64,000 nucleotides of DNA from Bacteroidota bacterium (lineage in GTDB: Bacteria > Bacteroidota > JABWAT01): the NCBI GenBank assembly GCA_013360915.1, contig JABWAT010000001.1, positions 780,981-844,980 of the forward strand, in the 5' to 3' direction. Shown one piece after another: positions 54,491 through 63,524 of this stretch (position 1 is its first letter; each line of letters starts with the position of its first letter). The notes below the pieces were generated by a model that did no database searches, was not told the DNA's origin, and saw only the letters and a list, made by a program, of their open reading frames with translations. The translations under genes and the position numbers were made by a program.

Positions 54491-57400
54491 TCACTTCAGA
54501 AGAATCATTTTCATCGTTCTGGTAAATGAACCAGCTTGTATCCGGTAGAAATACATGCCGCTTGCCACACGACTGCCACCCGAAGTCTGGCCATTCCATG
54601 TCACTGTCTGATAGCCAGCCGGTACCACCTGATCCACGAGTGTGGCAACTTCTTCACCGGTCAGGGAATAGACTTTGATGGTCACATGGCTTTCTGCAGG
54701 TAACTCATACCGGATTACCGTCGAAGGATTAAACGGATTCGGATAGTTTTGCTTCAGAGCAAACGTGGTTGGCAATCCGGATCCTTCCCCGGCCGATGTA
54801 ACCACATTGGAAATGTCCACGATGGCGCCCATTCCCTTCCACTCAAGACCTGACACCAGCAACTGATCACCGGCGAATAGCTGAATGGGTGAGCCCGGTG
54901 TGGCACCTTCATCTTCCGGAGTGGCCGGATCATCCCTGTAAATGGCCATCAGACCAAACTGTCCATCTGCTTTGGCCACTGTATAGCCGCAGAGAATTCC
55001 TGATTCGTCACGTGCCGTCACAACCGTTCCTTGTTTAAGCAGCAGGTTATCTGCTTTAACCGAACTGGCGTACACCGACATCCATTCAGAAGTAGGCACT
55101 AAACCTTCCGGACTGTCAACTGCCACATGTTTGGCTGGTTTCTTTTTCAGATTGGCAAGAACAGATTCCTTCCCGCCATCAATCACCCCATAGCCCCGGT
55201 AAACCAGGTTGGTTGCTTCCCTCACCTTAATCCAGTAACCGTGATTTTCCTTCATGGTGAGCAGGGTATTGAATTCCATTGGAATGGTTGGATCGTAGGT
55301 AAGTCCGCCGTATTCAAATCCCAGTACCAGTTCGAGATTGTCACCCAGATCCTGAAGCGTCCAGTTAAGCGGTATATCATTCGGGCCCAGGAAACTGACC
55401 AGATTCCATCCGGCATTCAGCGGAATGGGAGTGTTTGGTGCAAACGGATAGCCAGTCACATCCAGATTGGCAAAATCTTTCATTTTCATCCAGTATCCAC
55501 TGTAGCCGTCCATGGTCTGAAGGGTGTTCATTTCAGGCGGAACCTGTGGTGACCAGGTCAATCCTTCATTTTCGAAACCAAGTGCCACCCGCAGTTTATT
55601 CATGACAGATGATAAGGCCACCTGGGTGGAATCATTATATAACGTTCCACCGAATCCGATCAGATTCCAGCCGGGTGACAGAGCGATGTTTTTATAGTAG
55701 GGTCGGGATGCCTCATAGGAATAATAGGCCGACCAGGCAGCATCACGCAATTCCTGAAGCGAAGGAGCTGCAAGCACCGCATAGATGACCTTCACGTTCT
55801 GCTGACTTTCTAACCAGAAAGGCCCGGCAGAAACCATGGTTCTCACATCGGCGGGTGTTGATTCCTGAATGGAATATTGCGTCAGCAAGTTATAAAGTAC
55901 CGAATCTTGCTCCTGATGGGGCAAAAACGAATTCCAGGTTGCCGCACCCGAGGTTTCCCAATTCAGGATAACCATCCCGTAATAATTGTTGTTGTTTTTT
56001 GGAGCCGGTGCATAGACATAACTCAATTGGATATCCGTTTCGAATCCCGACAGATTAGCGGCAGCCGAATCCACATCCCAATCCATGGCCAGACCGACAT
56101 ACAGATTGGATAGCGGATACCCATTGGTGTTCCTGATTTCATAATCATAAATACCAAACCGCGGACCCATCTCGGCATCATCCATGGTAGCAACCAGTTT
56201 CACATCGAGACCAATCGGATTGCTGTAGATTCTTGAATCACTGAACCGGGCTTCCACTGCATTTTCAAAACCCCGGTAAGTCGATTTGATCCGGCGGATC
56301 GGAGCAAGCGGTCCCCATTCATATTTACCTGTAGAGACGGCACCAGAAACCTGATTTCCAGACACACCTACAATCAGCTGGCCTTCATACAAACCATTTG
56401 CTCCCAGTAACCGGAAACCTTCACCCACACCCAATGTCCCGTCGGATTGCACCGAGGTGGAAAGGATATCATTGGTCAGAATTTCATTGCTCAGCGGGTA
56501 CTTGTAGATGTAAACCGGGATATCGGTAAAGTAGAAACTTCCGACTCCATTATTGGCTGATACGGAGAACGTGTAAAAACCAGACATACCTTCCGGCGGG
56601 GCCCAGGAAAGATACTCACCATCAAAAGTGGCACCAGCAGGCATGTTGTGGAAGGTGATATCGCCTCTTTCTGGCCATCCGTCAGTGGTGACTCTGATAA
56701 CCCCCGGCGAACCGGCAATCAAATCGGTTCTGTCAAAGTGGATATAACTGACCGGCAACAGAACTTCATGCAGGAACGGAGCCCCGATCATACTGTTGTA
56801 GTCTTTTACCACCAGATGATTCTGGTTAGAAGTTACATCCGGAGTAAACCATTTGCCCATCTGACTGTATTGGAGTGTTTCCATCGGCCAATAGCCAATC
56901 AGGCCCGGTGTATGAGGGTCAAGGGTTACCATCATAGACTGGTTGATCTGAGACCAGTGATGGTAGTCATCCCACAGACGAACTTCATCAAGCAGACCAA
57001 AGAAAGGATTATTGCTCGAACTGGTACCTGTATAGAAGCCACCGGTTCCCGGTGCCACTGTTCCTGTTCCTGTAACCAATCCGTCCTCATTTCCATTGAT
57101 GTAAAGTCTGAGCTCGCTTCCGTTATAGGCACCGGCCAGATGATACCATACACCTGTTTCCGGAATCATGTTTGATTTCACCTGCATCCGTTGCCCATCC
57201 TGATTGAATACCACAAAAGCAAAGGCATAACGGGTGGTATCGTGATAAACCTGAAGGTTAAAGCTTCCCGGCCGGCTTAACAGAACCGAACGGTTTTTCA
57301 CGGGCGGACCTTCCGGATCAACTGCATCAGGCAGATTGGTCAAAAACACCCACGCTTCAACCGTGAGATCAGTACCCAATTGCTGAAAGACTGACGGATT

Positions 57401-60376
57401 GGCTCCCGGCTCTGGGTTGGAATCATTGGCGAATGCTGCCGGAACTGACATTGAGCTGGCAAAGGAATTCTGGCTGGGTGCCGTCGGACGTTTGTTATTC
57501 CAGTATTTCCAGGCAAGGGTGGTATCTCCATTCAGGAAAAACTTCCGGTTACCATTGTTGGCAAGATCCGGCTCACCCATGTAGTGGATATTTTCTTCCC
57601 AGGTAATCAATTCGCCGTTTTTTTGAACAAACTTGTATTCATACTGGCCCCTGAAGGCAGGATCGATCAGTACAATGCGCGAATAAAAGTGCTGATCGGC
57701 CGGGTAAATGCCATTGCCGCAGCACAGGTCATCATGCCTGACCTCGGGATACAATTTTCCTCTTTGGGTCATGCTCCATGATTCATCAATCATATTCCCT
57801 CTGACGAACAGTTCCCCCGTCTCACGTGGGAAAAATCGCTGATCTTCCATGTTCACCCGGAAATGAACAGCGATACTATCCGACCCGCCCTTTGCGATTT
57901 TCAGCGGATTCCATGATTGATCCCGCATGATCTGTTGTCCCGTGATGGGGTCTTCATACACCTCGGGAAGACCTGTTGATACAATTTTAATGGTGGTATC
58001 ATTGTAAACCACAAAGCCCGGATTAGCGTACCGGTCCCAACCGGTTCCGGACTGGGAAGTGGTGACAACCTTGAAAACTCCCGAAAAGTTACCGGCAGGT
58101 ATGGGAATCATTCCATACCACAAATCACCCCTCACATTGGTGAGCGGTGGCATGGTCTGGTAATTGGCCCAGTCACCGAACATGCCACTGCCTGCGATTT
58201 TCACCTGGGTTCCGTTACCGGCCCGGATGGTATCCTGAACGAAAGCTGTGTTTACTTCAAAAGACACTTTTTTGTAGGATGGATCCGGATAAATATCCGA
58301 CTGGGACCGGGGCATCAGCTGATACACACCTTCGAATTGAGAGATGACCCCAGTGACATGAAAGATTCCGGATGGAATGGGCGTTCCCACCAGGTTGGTA
58401 GGTCCGGATATCCGCATAACCGATCCGGCAGTCAGGTCGCGGATCAGGTAATTGGTGTTTTCTGTAAAGGTTCCTGAACCGTTCAATCCCACATTATATA
58501 TAGTAACAAGCATCCCTTCCTGGCCTTCCCCAAAGGAGGACAGTGTCATGGGCATGGCAGGTAAATATCGTTGATAAGTGTCAACCACATCCCAGACGAT
58601 ATTTTCACCATTGATCAGTGTCTGACCCGATCCGGGGTGCCCGCCCACCGAGCCAAACTCGGCAACCGCACCTGTCACCACCACTGAATCACCAATCGAA
58701 ACAGGTGGATGCTCGGTAAAATCGTAAATCGGAATTCCACCGGTCATGTCCTGAATGTAAACAGGTCCACCGAATTCGGGACCAACTGTTACCCGACCAG
58801 TCACGGTGACTCGGGTACCCAGAGGTGCCAATTTGGCTTCGGCAATATCAGTGATGCCCGAATAGGTTTCGAGGGCAATCTGCGGACCATTGTAATAAAT
58901 GGAAGCAGGGGCGGTACCAACTATCTGACTGGTTCCATCCGTTCCCACACCTGTCCACATCACGTGCAACTGGTACATTCCTTCTCCCAGACTGCTGACC
59001 CGTGGAGCCATCTGCGTAAAAAACTGCATCTGACTGTCATTGTCGTTAACGGCTAACGGCGTGGACCAGACGGAAGCATTAACTCCACGGCCCGAAACCA
59101 TGATTTCACTGGTTCCATTCGGATCGAGGGGATCGATATCGAGCCATTTTACAAACAGCGCCTCACCATTGTCATCCCTGGCCGCATCGATCTCTGACCG
59201 GGTGTTAAGCGGATCGGTCCCATAGACCCAATCGGTGTGACCCAGCGGGCTGACCAGGCTGAGTGACCGGGACTGGCCGGATCCGTTATCGGTCGATTTC
59301 AGTTCATACACTCCATGGTTGCTGTTATCGAGACCATAAAGCTCAAAAAAGGCATGAAAATCACCATTGTGGTCAGTGACCATGTCGTAATTGTAGGTAA
59401 TGTTGTTAACCGGAATCCCCAGATTCATGGCCATCTGGTAGATATCAACCAAATACTCTGAGATCACATTTCCATTGTCAATATGGATCAGATATGGGTA
59501 AAAGACACCATGCCCCAGCGACAAACCAGTGTTGAGTGCATAGAGAGAATCTGGCTGAACCGTTGCCACAAACCATCCTTGATTGCCATAAAAGTCACCC
59601 CGTAAATGGTTGGCTGTAATAACAACTCCTCCATTCTGAACATCGGGAATGGTATGAACCACCGACCAGCCGGCCCCTTCATCTGACCGGATCAGATACA
59701 GGCTGGAGTTATTCATCACGTTGGTTCCTGCCCACAGGTAAGAACCCTGTTCGACAGCAATTTCACCCGGGATCCCCCATTGAAGGGTATCCTGACCCAG
59801 CATAAACTCAGTGCTGTACCATTGGTCATAGATGAAGGGAAATCCGCCTTGCGAATTGATATCGGAAACCACCGATCCAAAACCTCCAAAATTTCCATTG
59901 ATCAGTTCGGCCCATTGGGTAACCAGTCGAACACTTTCCCCGTCATTCCGGATGGCGAGATTGGGATGTCGGCCTAAAAAGGTTGGCATGCTGTGATTGG
60001 CATTCTGAGCCGGTAACCAGGAAGTTCCTCCATCCAGACTGGTATGATAGGCAATGCGCCCACTGCCCGCCGGAATCTGATAGTCAGAGGGTCCCCGCCG
60101 TTTTACAATGACCAGGAATCCGGAAGAAGGATCATAGGCGATCTGGTTGGTTCCGGGGGCCTGGGTGGCATAGGAATTGGCCATGTCTCCCACTAAAGTT
60201 GAGGAAACGGTGGACTTTGCCAACCGTGAAACGGCGTTCCCCTGGTCCGCAGATTCATGGTCCAGAACAGGTCTCCCTGTCATGGATTGGGCAGAAATTT
60301 GAAACACTCCGGTAACAAGCATTCCTGCGATGAGAACCAGCATCCTGTTTACTGTCAACGATACCTGTTTTTTCAT
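54491..60376 (-). CDS. Giant multidomain T9SS-secreted protein with sialidase-like propeller and LamG domain
   Basis: 1961 residues; a long N-region and hydrophobic helix end near 'FQISAQ' (residue 30), GAGG before the ATG. Order: a propeller-like part with Asp-box motifs ('SLDGGTSW') to about residue 500; an OB-fold-like domain (about 512-600); two CBM20-like beta domains (about 700-800, 835-960); a LamG/concanavalin domain (about 1000-1170) with 'TVEAWVFLT' and 'LDEVRLWDD'; a beta region; two copies of a 'GWNL(I/V)...GYW(M/I)K' unit (about 1570-1740); one PTSEW/YRDDP domain (about 1756-1858); and a T9SS tail ('NYPNPFNPSTVIRYELP'). No certain catalytic site is seen. Likely a surface glycan-binding protein. 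Confidence 0.85.
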   Translation of the reverse strand: MKKQVSLTVNRMLVLIAGMLVTGVFQISAQSMTGRPVLDHESADQGNAVSRLAKSTVSSTLVGDMANSYATQAPGTNQIAYDPSSGFLVIVKRRGPSDYQIPAGSGRIAYHTSLDGGTSWLPAQNANHSMPTFLGRHPNLAIRNDGESVRLVTQWAELINGNFGGFGSVVSDINSQGGFPFIYDQWYSTEFMLGQDTLQWGIPGEIAVEQGSYLWAGTNVMNNSSLYLIRSDEGAGWSVVHTIPDVQNGGVVITANHLRGDFYGNQGWFVATVQPDSLYALNTGLSLGHGVFYPYLIHIDNGNVISEYLVDIYQMAMNLGIPVNNITYNYDMVTDHNGDFHAFFELYGLDNSNHGVYELKSTDNGSGQSRSLSLVSPLGHTDWVYGTDPLNTRSEIDAARDDNGEALFVKWLDIDPLDPNGTSEIMVSGRGVNASVWSTPLAVNDNDSQMQFFTQMAPRVSSLGEGMYQLHVMWTGVGTDGTSQIVGTAPASIYYNGPQIALETYSGITDIAEAKLAPLGTRVTVTGRVTVGPEFGGPVYIQDMTGGIPIYDFTEHPPVSIGDSVVVTGAVAEFGSVGGHPGSGQTLINGENIVWDVVDTYQRYLPAMPMTLSSFGEGQEGMLVTIYNVGLNGSGTFTENTNYLIRDLTAGSVMRISGPTNLVGTPIPSGIFHVTGVISQFEGVYQLMPRSQSDIYPDPSYKKVSFEVNTAFVQDTIRAGNGTQVKIAGSGMFGDWANYQTMPPLTNVRGDLWYGMIPIPAGNFSGVFKVVTTSQSGTGWDRYANPGFVVYNDTTIKIVSTGLPEVYEDPITGQQIMRDQSWNPLKIAKGGSDSIAVHFRVNMEDQRFFPRETGELFVRGNMIDESWSMTQRGKLYPEVRHDDLCCGNGIYPADQHFYSRIVLIDPAFRGQYEYKFVQKNGELITWEENIHYMGEPDLANNGNRKFFLNGDTTLAWKYWNNKRPTAPSQNSFASSMSVPAAFANDSNPEPGANPSVFQQLGTDLTVEAWVFLTNLPDAVDPEGPPVKNRSVLLSRPGSFNLQVYHDTTRYAFAFVVFNQDGQRMQVKSNMIPETGVWYHLAGAYNGSELRLYINGNEDGLVTGTGTVAPGTGGFYTGTSSSNNPFFGLLDEVRLWDDYHHWSQINQSMMVTLDPHTPGLIGYWPMETLQYSQMGKWFTPDVTSNQNHLVVKDYNSMIGAPFLHEVLLPVSYIHFDRTDLIAGSPGVIRVTTDGWPERGDITFHNMPAGATFDGEYLSWAPPEGMSGFYTFSVSANNGVGSFYFTDIPVYIYKYPLSNEILTNDILSTSVQSDGTLGVGEGFRLLGANGLYEGQLIVGVSGNQVSGAVSTGKYEWGPLAPIRRIKSTYRGFENAVEARFSDSRIYSNPIGLDVKLVATMDDAEMGPRFGIYDYEIRNTNGYPLSNLYVGLAMDWDVDSAAANLSGFETDIQLSYVYAPAPKNNNNYYGMVILNWETSGAATWNSFLPHQEQDSVLYNLLTQYSIQESTPADVRTMVSAGPFWLESQQNVKVIYAVLAAPSLQELRDAAWSAYYSYEASRPYYKNIALSPGWNLIGFGGTLYNDSTQVALSSVMNKLRVALGFENEGLTWSPQVPPEMNTLQTMDGYSGYWMKMKDFANLDVTGYPFAPNTPIPLNAGWNLVSFLGPNDIPLNWTLQDLGDNLELVLGFEYGGLTYDPTIPMEFNTLLTMKENHGYWIKVREATNLVYRGYGVIDGGKESVLANLKKKPAKHVAVDSPEGLVPTSEWMSVYASSVKADNLLLKQGTVVTARDESGILCGYTVAKADGQFGLMAIYRDDPATPEDEGATPGSPIQLFAGDQLLVSGLEWKGMGAIVDISNVVTSAGEGSGLPTTFALKQNYPNPFNPSTVIRYELPAESHVTIKVYSLTGEEVATLVDQVVPAGYQTVTWNGQTSGGSRVASGMYFYRIQAGSFTRTMKMILLK

Positions 60377-60523
60377 GATGACCGCCTCGGCTTGATTGTA
60401 AAAATTGGTCGGTTAATGTATCGACTTGTCCGGAATCTACCAACTTAGAAATCGGATAACTAAACAGACTTTAATCATCCAGGCGGAAAGGTGACGCCCG
60501 TCAATTATCAGACGTAGACATCC

Positions 60524-60552
60524 TTTTTGTTTACACTTTATATAAACAAAAA
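60524..60552. promoter_or_regulatory. 29-bp inverted repeat in the long intergenic gap
   Basis: TTTTTGTTTA (60524-60533) and TAAACAAAAA (60543-60552), perfect 10-bp arms with a 9-bp spacer, upstream of the 1961-residue gene and next to the preceding terminator. It may be an operator or part of the terminator's T-run. The remaining gap (60377-60523) shows no gene. Confidence 0.4.
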
Positions 60553-60581
60553 TGCCAGCGGGTATTAAGTCCGCTGGCATT
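60551..60581 (-). terminator. Terminator of the 813-residue T9SS gene
   Basis: AATGCCAGCGG (60551-60561) and CCGCTGGCATT (60571-60581) pair perfectly over 11 bp, with T-rich sequence following on the minus strand. Confidence 0.85.
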
Positions 60582-60612
60582 AAAAATAAAGACAGGTAAA
60601 AGCCGGATCGTG

Positions 60613-60943
60613 CTTTACTTAATCAAAACCACCCGAATCGGTTTAGTTTGTTCGCCCCGGGCTTCGGCGTTGACCAGATAAACACCCGATGCCAGCTTGC
60701 TGAAATCAAGCTCAGCAATCTGCTCACCTGCCGGACGGGTCACCGGAAGTGACATCACCTGCTGACCCAGCAGATTAAATACCCGCAGATTTACCTCACC
60801 GGCATGTGACTGAACCCAGCGCAGCGTGGTCGACGGGTTAAACGGATTCGGGTACGCCGACAGGAGTTGAAAAGCAGAAGGCTGAACAACCGGTTCTGAT
60901 TCGACGCCTACGCCAACATCTTCGGCAATCAGGAAATCATCTA
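60613..60943 (-). repeat. T9SS tail cassette, copy 1
   Basis: 331 bp that encode the C-terminal tail of the 813-residue protein; 9 differences from copy 2 (63194-63524) by hand alignment. It encodes the sorting motif 'YPNPFNPSTTLRW' and the end 'KPIRVVLIK'. Confidence 0.92.
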
Positions 60944-63056
60944 AATAAACAAATGAGGCTGAGGATGATTTTTTGATGAAACGAAATCTGATTTCTATCG
61001 GTTCAGAAAAAGACAAAATGGATGGTAAATCATAGTTATGCCTGACAAAGTTTACATCGAACATGGTCCGAAATTCATCTACTGTAATCCAGTTCTCTGC
61101 TGACTGATTTCGGATCTGAACTCTGAAGGTGTCTGAATCACGTAATCTGGCGGAAATGGTGAACGATAGACCAGCCTGATCAAATTCCGAAAGGTCAACA
61201 GTCGTCTGAAGCGTCCATTGACCCTTGTAACTGGAACTTAGCCTTATCGTACCATTGGTTCCAGTCCAGTTTGTTTGAGATGTTGTACTCAAAGTGGTAT
61301 CTCCCTTCACGCCACGTTGCCAATTGAGTATCTGTCCTGAGATCGGGTCATTTTCCCACTTTTCTTCTTTATACCCGGGTTGTTCATTAACCTTGAAATT
61401 AAGACTTGAAACAGAAGATTTGGTAATAGAAACAACCTTATCTGTTGTATCTGGTAAAATACCCCATCCCTTAGGGTTACTGATAATAGATACCCAGTAA
61501 TCCCCTCCATATAAGAATAAGGTCTGCTTTTCCCTTTCTGTTTTGAACAAAAAACCATCTTCCAGATTAATCGTTGAATTAAAGGGCGTGACATTAACCC
61601 AAAATTCCTTGATAGGTTGATTAAACTGGTTCTTTACATCCAATTCAAGTGTACCAAACGCTGGTTCAGGAGTATCGACCCTTAAAAGTTTATCAATTGA
61701 TGTTTTCATCACATCAATTTGGGATCTTAGTTTGAAAATGCTGTTTAAATTATCTGTACCCTTTCCAACTAAATAGGTTGCCATAATAACTTGTGTATCT
61801 CCAACAGCCATTGTGAAGGGCCTTGAACTGATCAACATACTTTTATCCTCACCCCTGCCGTCACGCCAACCAGTACCTTGCTCAGGATATCCCGGGTGGA
61901 CGATTCTTGGATTGTCTGAACTGGTGCCACCTATTCCTTCGAGATATGGTATAAAGGATGTGCCATTAAACTTGTAGCCCTTCTGGTAATTGCGAGCTTC
62001 TGTCGCAGAAAAAGGATAAGGCAATGTAGGGTCCCCACGAGCAAACTTCACAAAGGAATCCATGGGTAATTCCTTAAAGCCAATCTTTGGGTGGCCAAAA
62101 ACAAAGGCAGTATCCGTCGTTTGCCCTGTTTGTACCTGCGGTCCAAGTAAAAATCCTTGACCCAATGCAGGAGGCGCGGAACCATAGTCTGCGTCATTAT
62201 TGGTTTCATTGTAACAATAAGCCAATGAACGAGGCTCCCCTTTTTCTTTATCAAATACTCCCTGCCTGGTTATTCTCGTCGTATCAACCCCAATCATATC
62301 ATCATTTAACCGCCCCACATCCGGATCGGACCACAAGGAAAATATCATGTCATTTATCTGATGCTTTCCTTTGTTAATCAGTTTGTAAATCAGGATGACA
62401 GAATGATTGTATACCTCTGATTTGTCATCGACCCAAAAAGCAGACACCTGTGCTTCCAGTCCCATCGGTTTACTTCCCATAAGCCTACTTTGTGGTGCGA
62501 CTCCATCATTGATTACAAACCAAATCATTTCAGAGCCAAAAATTTTCGGCAGATCACCTTTTTGGGGATCATATATCCCGTTGTGGTTATAATCATGAAA
62601 GTCGGCCCCCAACTCAACCGGCCAATCAGCAATGTCAGGGTTTGAGGTCAGAACATCACCATGCTTGTATTTAAAAACCCTGAATTTTTTTGTGTTTGGA
62701 TCAACCGGGAATCCATCATTGCTAATGTTACCTGGTTGCCATTCTTCAATTCGTGAACTGGATGTCATCCATGCAGTGTAAAGACTATCCTCTTTGTATC
62801 CGCTTACCGCAAAACCTCCACAAAAAAGAGTGACCTTATCAGAATTTTTCGGATACTCAATTCCTCCGGTAGCCGATTGATTCTGAATATTTCCATTGTT
62901 CTCAAACCACATCCTGAAAGCAGGGGCATCCAGAAATTGAAATTGAGAATAGCCTGCTGATAATTGTGAACTACCAGCATTCTTATTTGAAGGTTGTGCC
63001 TCAACAGAGAAAAATAAAAACAGGCATGAGATTAGAAGAAAAAATCTATCATACAT
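60615..63056 (-). CDS. T9SS-secreted protein of unknown function with a mosaic tail
   Basis: 813 residues, signal peptide MYDRFFLLISCLFLFFSVEA. Residues about 20-560 have no family I recognise; a loop 'DYNHNGIYDPQKGD' looks like a calcium-binding dockerin- or EF-hand-like site, and 'AVGDTQVIMATYLVG' like a beta strand. Residues about 575-705 form a beta-sandwich ending 'VYLDDFLIAEDVG', similar to MAM/LamG-type folds. A T9SS tail follows. The body is visibly AT-rich (16 G/C in 60 bases at 61681-61740, against 31 in 60 in the tail at 60661-60720), which suggests acquisition from elsewhere. A paralogue lies directly upstream. Confidence 0.78.
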   Translation of the reverse strand: MYDRFFLLISCLFLFFSVEAQPSNKNAGSSQLSAGYSQFQFLDAPAFRMWFENNGNIQNQSATGGIEYPKNSDKVTLFCGGFAVSGYKEDSLYTAWMTSSSRIEEWQPGNISNDGFPVDPNTKKFRVFKYKHGDVLTSNPDIADWPVELGADFHDYNHNGIYDPQKGDLPKIFGSEMIWFVINDGVAPQSRLMGSKPMGLEAQVSAFWVDDKSEVYNHSVILIYKLINKGKHQINDMIFSLWSDPDVGRLNDDMIGVDTTRITRQGVFDKEKGEPRSLAYCYNETNNDADYGSAPPALGQGFLLGPQVQTGQTTDTAFVFGHPKIGFKELPMDSFVKFARGDPTLPYPFSATEARNYQKGYKFNGTSFIPYLEGIGGTSSDNPRIVHPGYPEQGTGWRDGRGEDKSMLISSRPFTMAVGDTQVIMATYLVGKGTDNLNSIFKLRSQIDVMKTSIDKLLRVDTPEPAFGTLELDVKNQFNQPIKEFWVNVTPFNSTINLEDGFLFKTEREKQTLFLYGGDYWVSIISNPKGWGILPDTTDKVVSITKSSVSSLNFKVNEQPGYKEEKWENDPISGQILNWQRGVKGDTTLSTTSQTNWTGTNGTIRLSSSYKGQWTLQTTVDLSEFDQAGLSFTISARLRDSDTFRVQIRNQSAENWITVDEFRTMFDVNFVRHNYDLPSILSFSEPIEIRFRFIKKSSSASFVYLDDFLIAEDVGVGVESEPVVQPSAFQLLSAYPNPFNPSTTLRWVQSHAGEVNLRVFNLLGQQVMSLPVTRPAGEQIAELDFSKLASGVYLVNAEARGEQTKPIRVVLIK

Positions 63057-63193
63057 GATTTAACCAACGCTTTTCTTTTGAATAGCAAATTTTTTTGATC
63101 ATTGAATTTGAACCTTCTGTGCGGAAATTATCATTTTAATTCAAGTGAATGACCTGTTTTAAAGTGAGAATCATACCCGTTCCTGAAAATGTT

Positions 63194-63524
63194 CTTTACT
63201 TAATTAAAACCACCCGAATCGGTTTAGTTTGTTCGCCCTGGGCTTCGGCGTTGACCAGATAAACACCCGATGCCAGCCTGCTGAAATCAAGCTCAACCGT
63301 CTGCTCACCTGCCGGACGGGTTACCGGAAGTGACATCACCTGCTGACCCAGCAGATTAAATACCCGCAGATTTACCTCACCGACATGTGACTGAACCCAG
63401 CGCAGCGTGGTCGACGGGTTAAACGGATTCGGGTACGCCGACAGGAGTTGAAAAGCAGAAGGCAGAACAACCGGTTCTGATTCGACGCCTACGCCAACAT
63501 CTTCGGCAATCAGGAAATCATCTA
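63194..63524 (-). repeat. T9SS tail cassette, copy 2
   Basis: 331 bp nearly identical to 60613-60943. Identity starts just outside the stop codon and stops abruptly where the divergent body of the gene begins. Confidence 0.92.
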
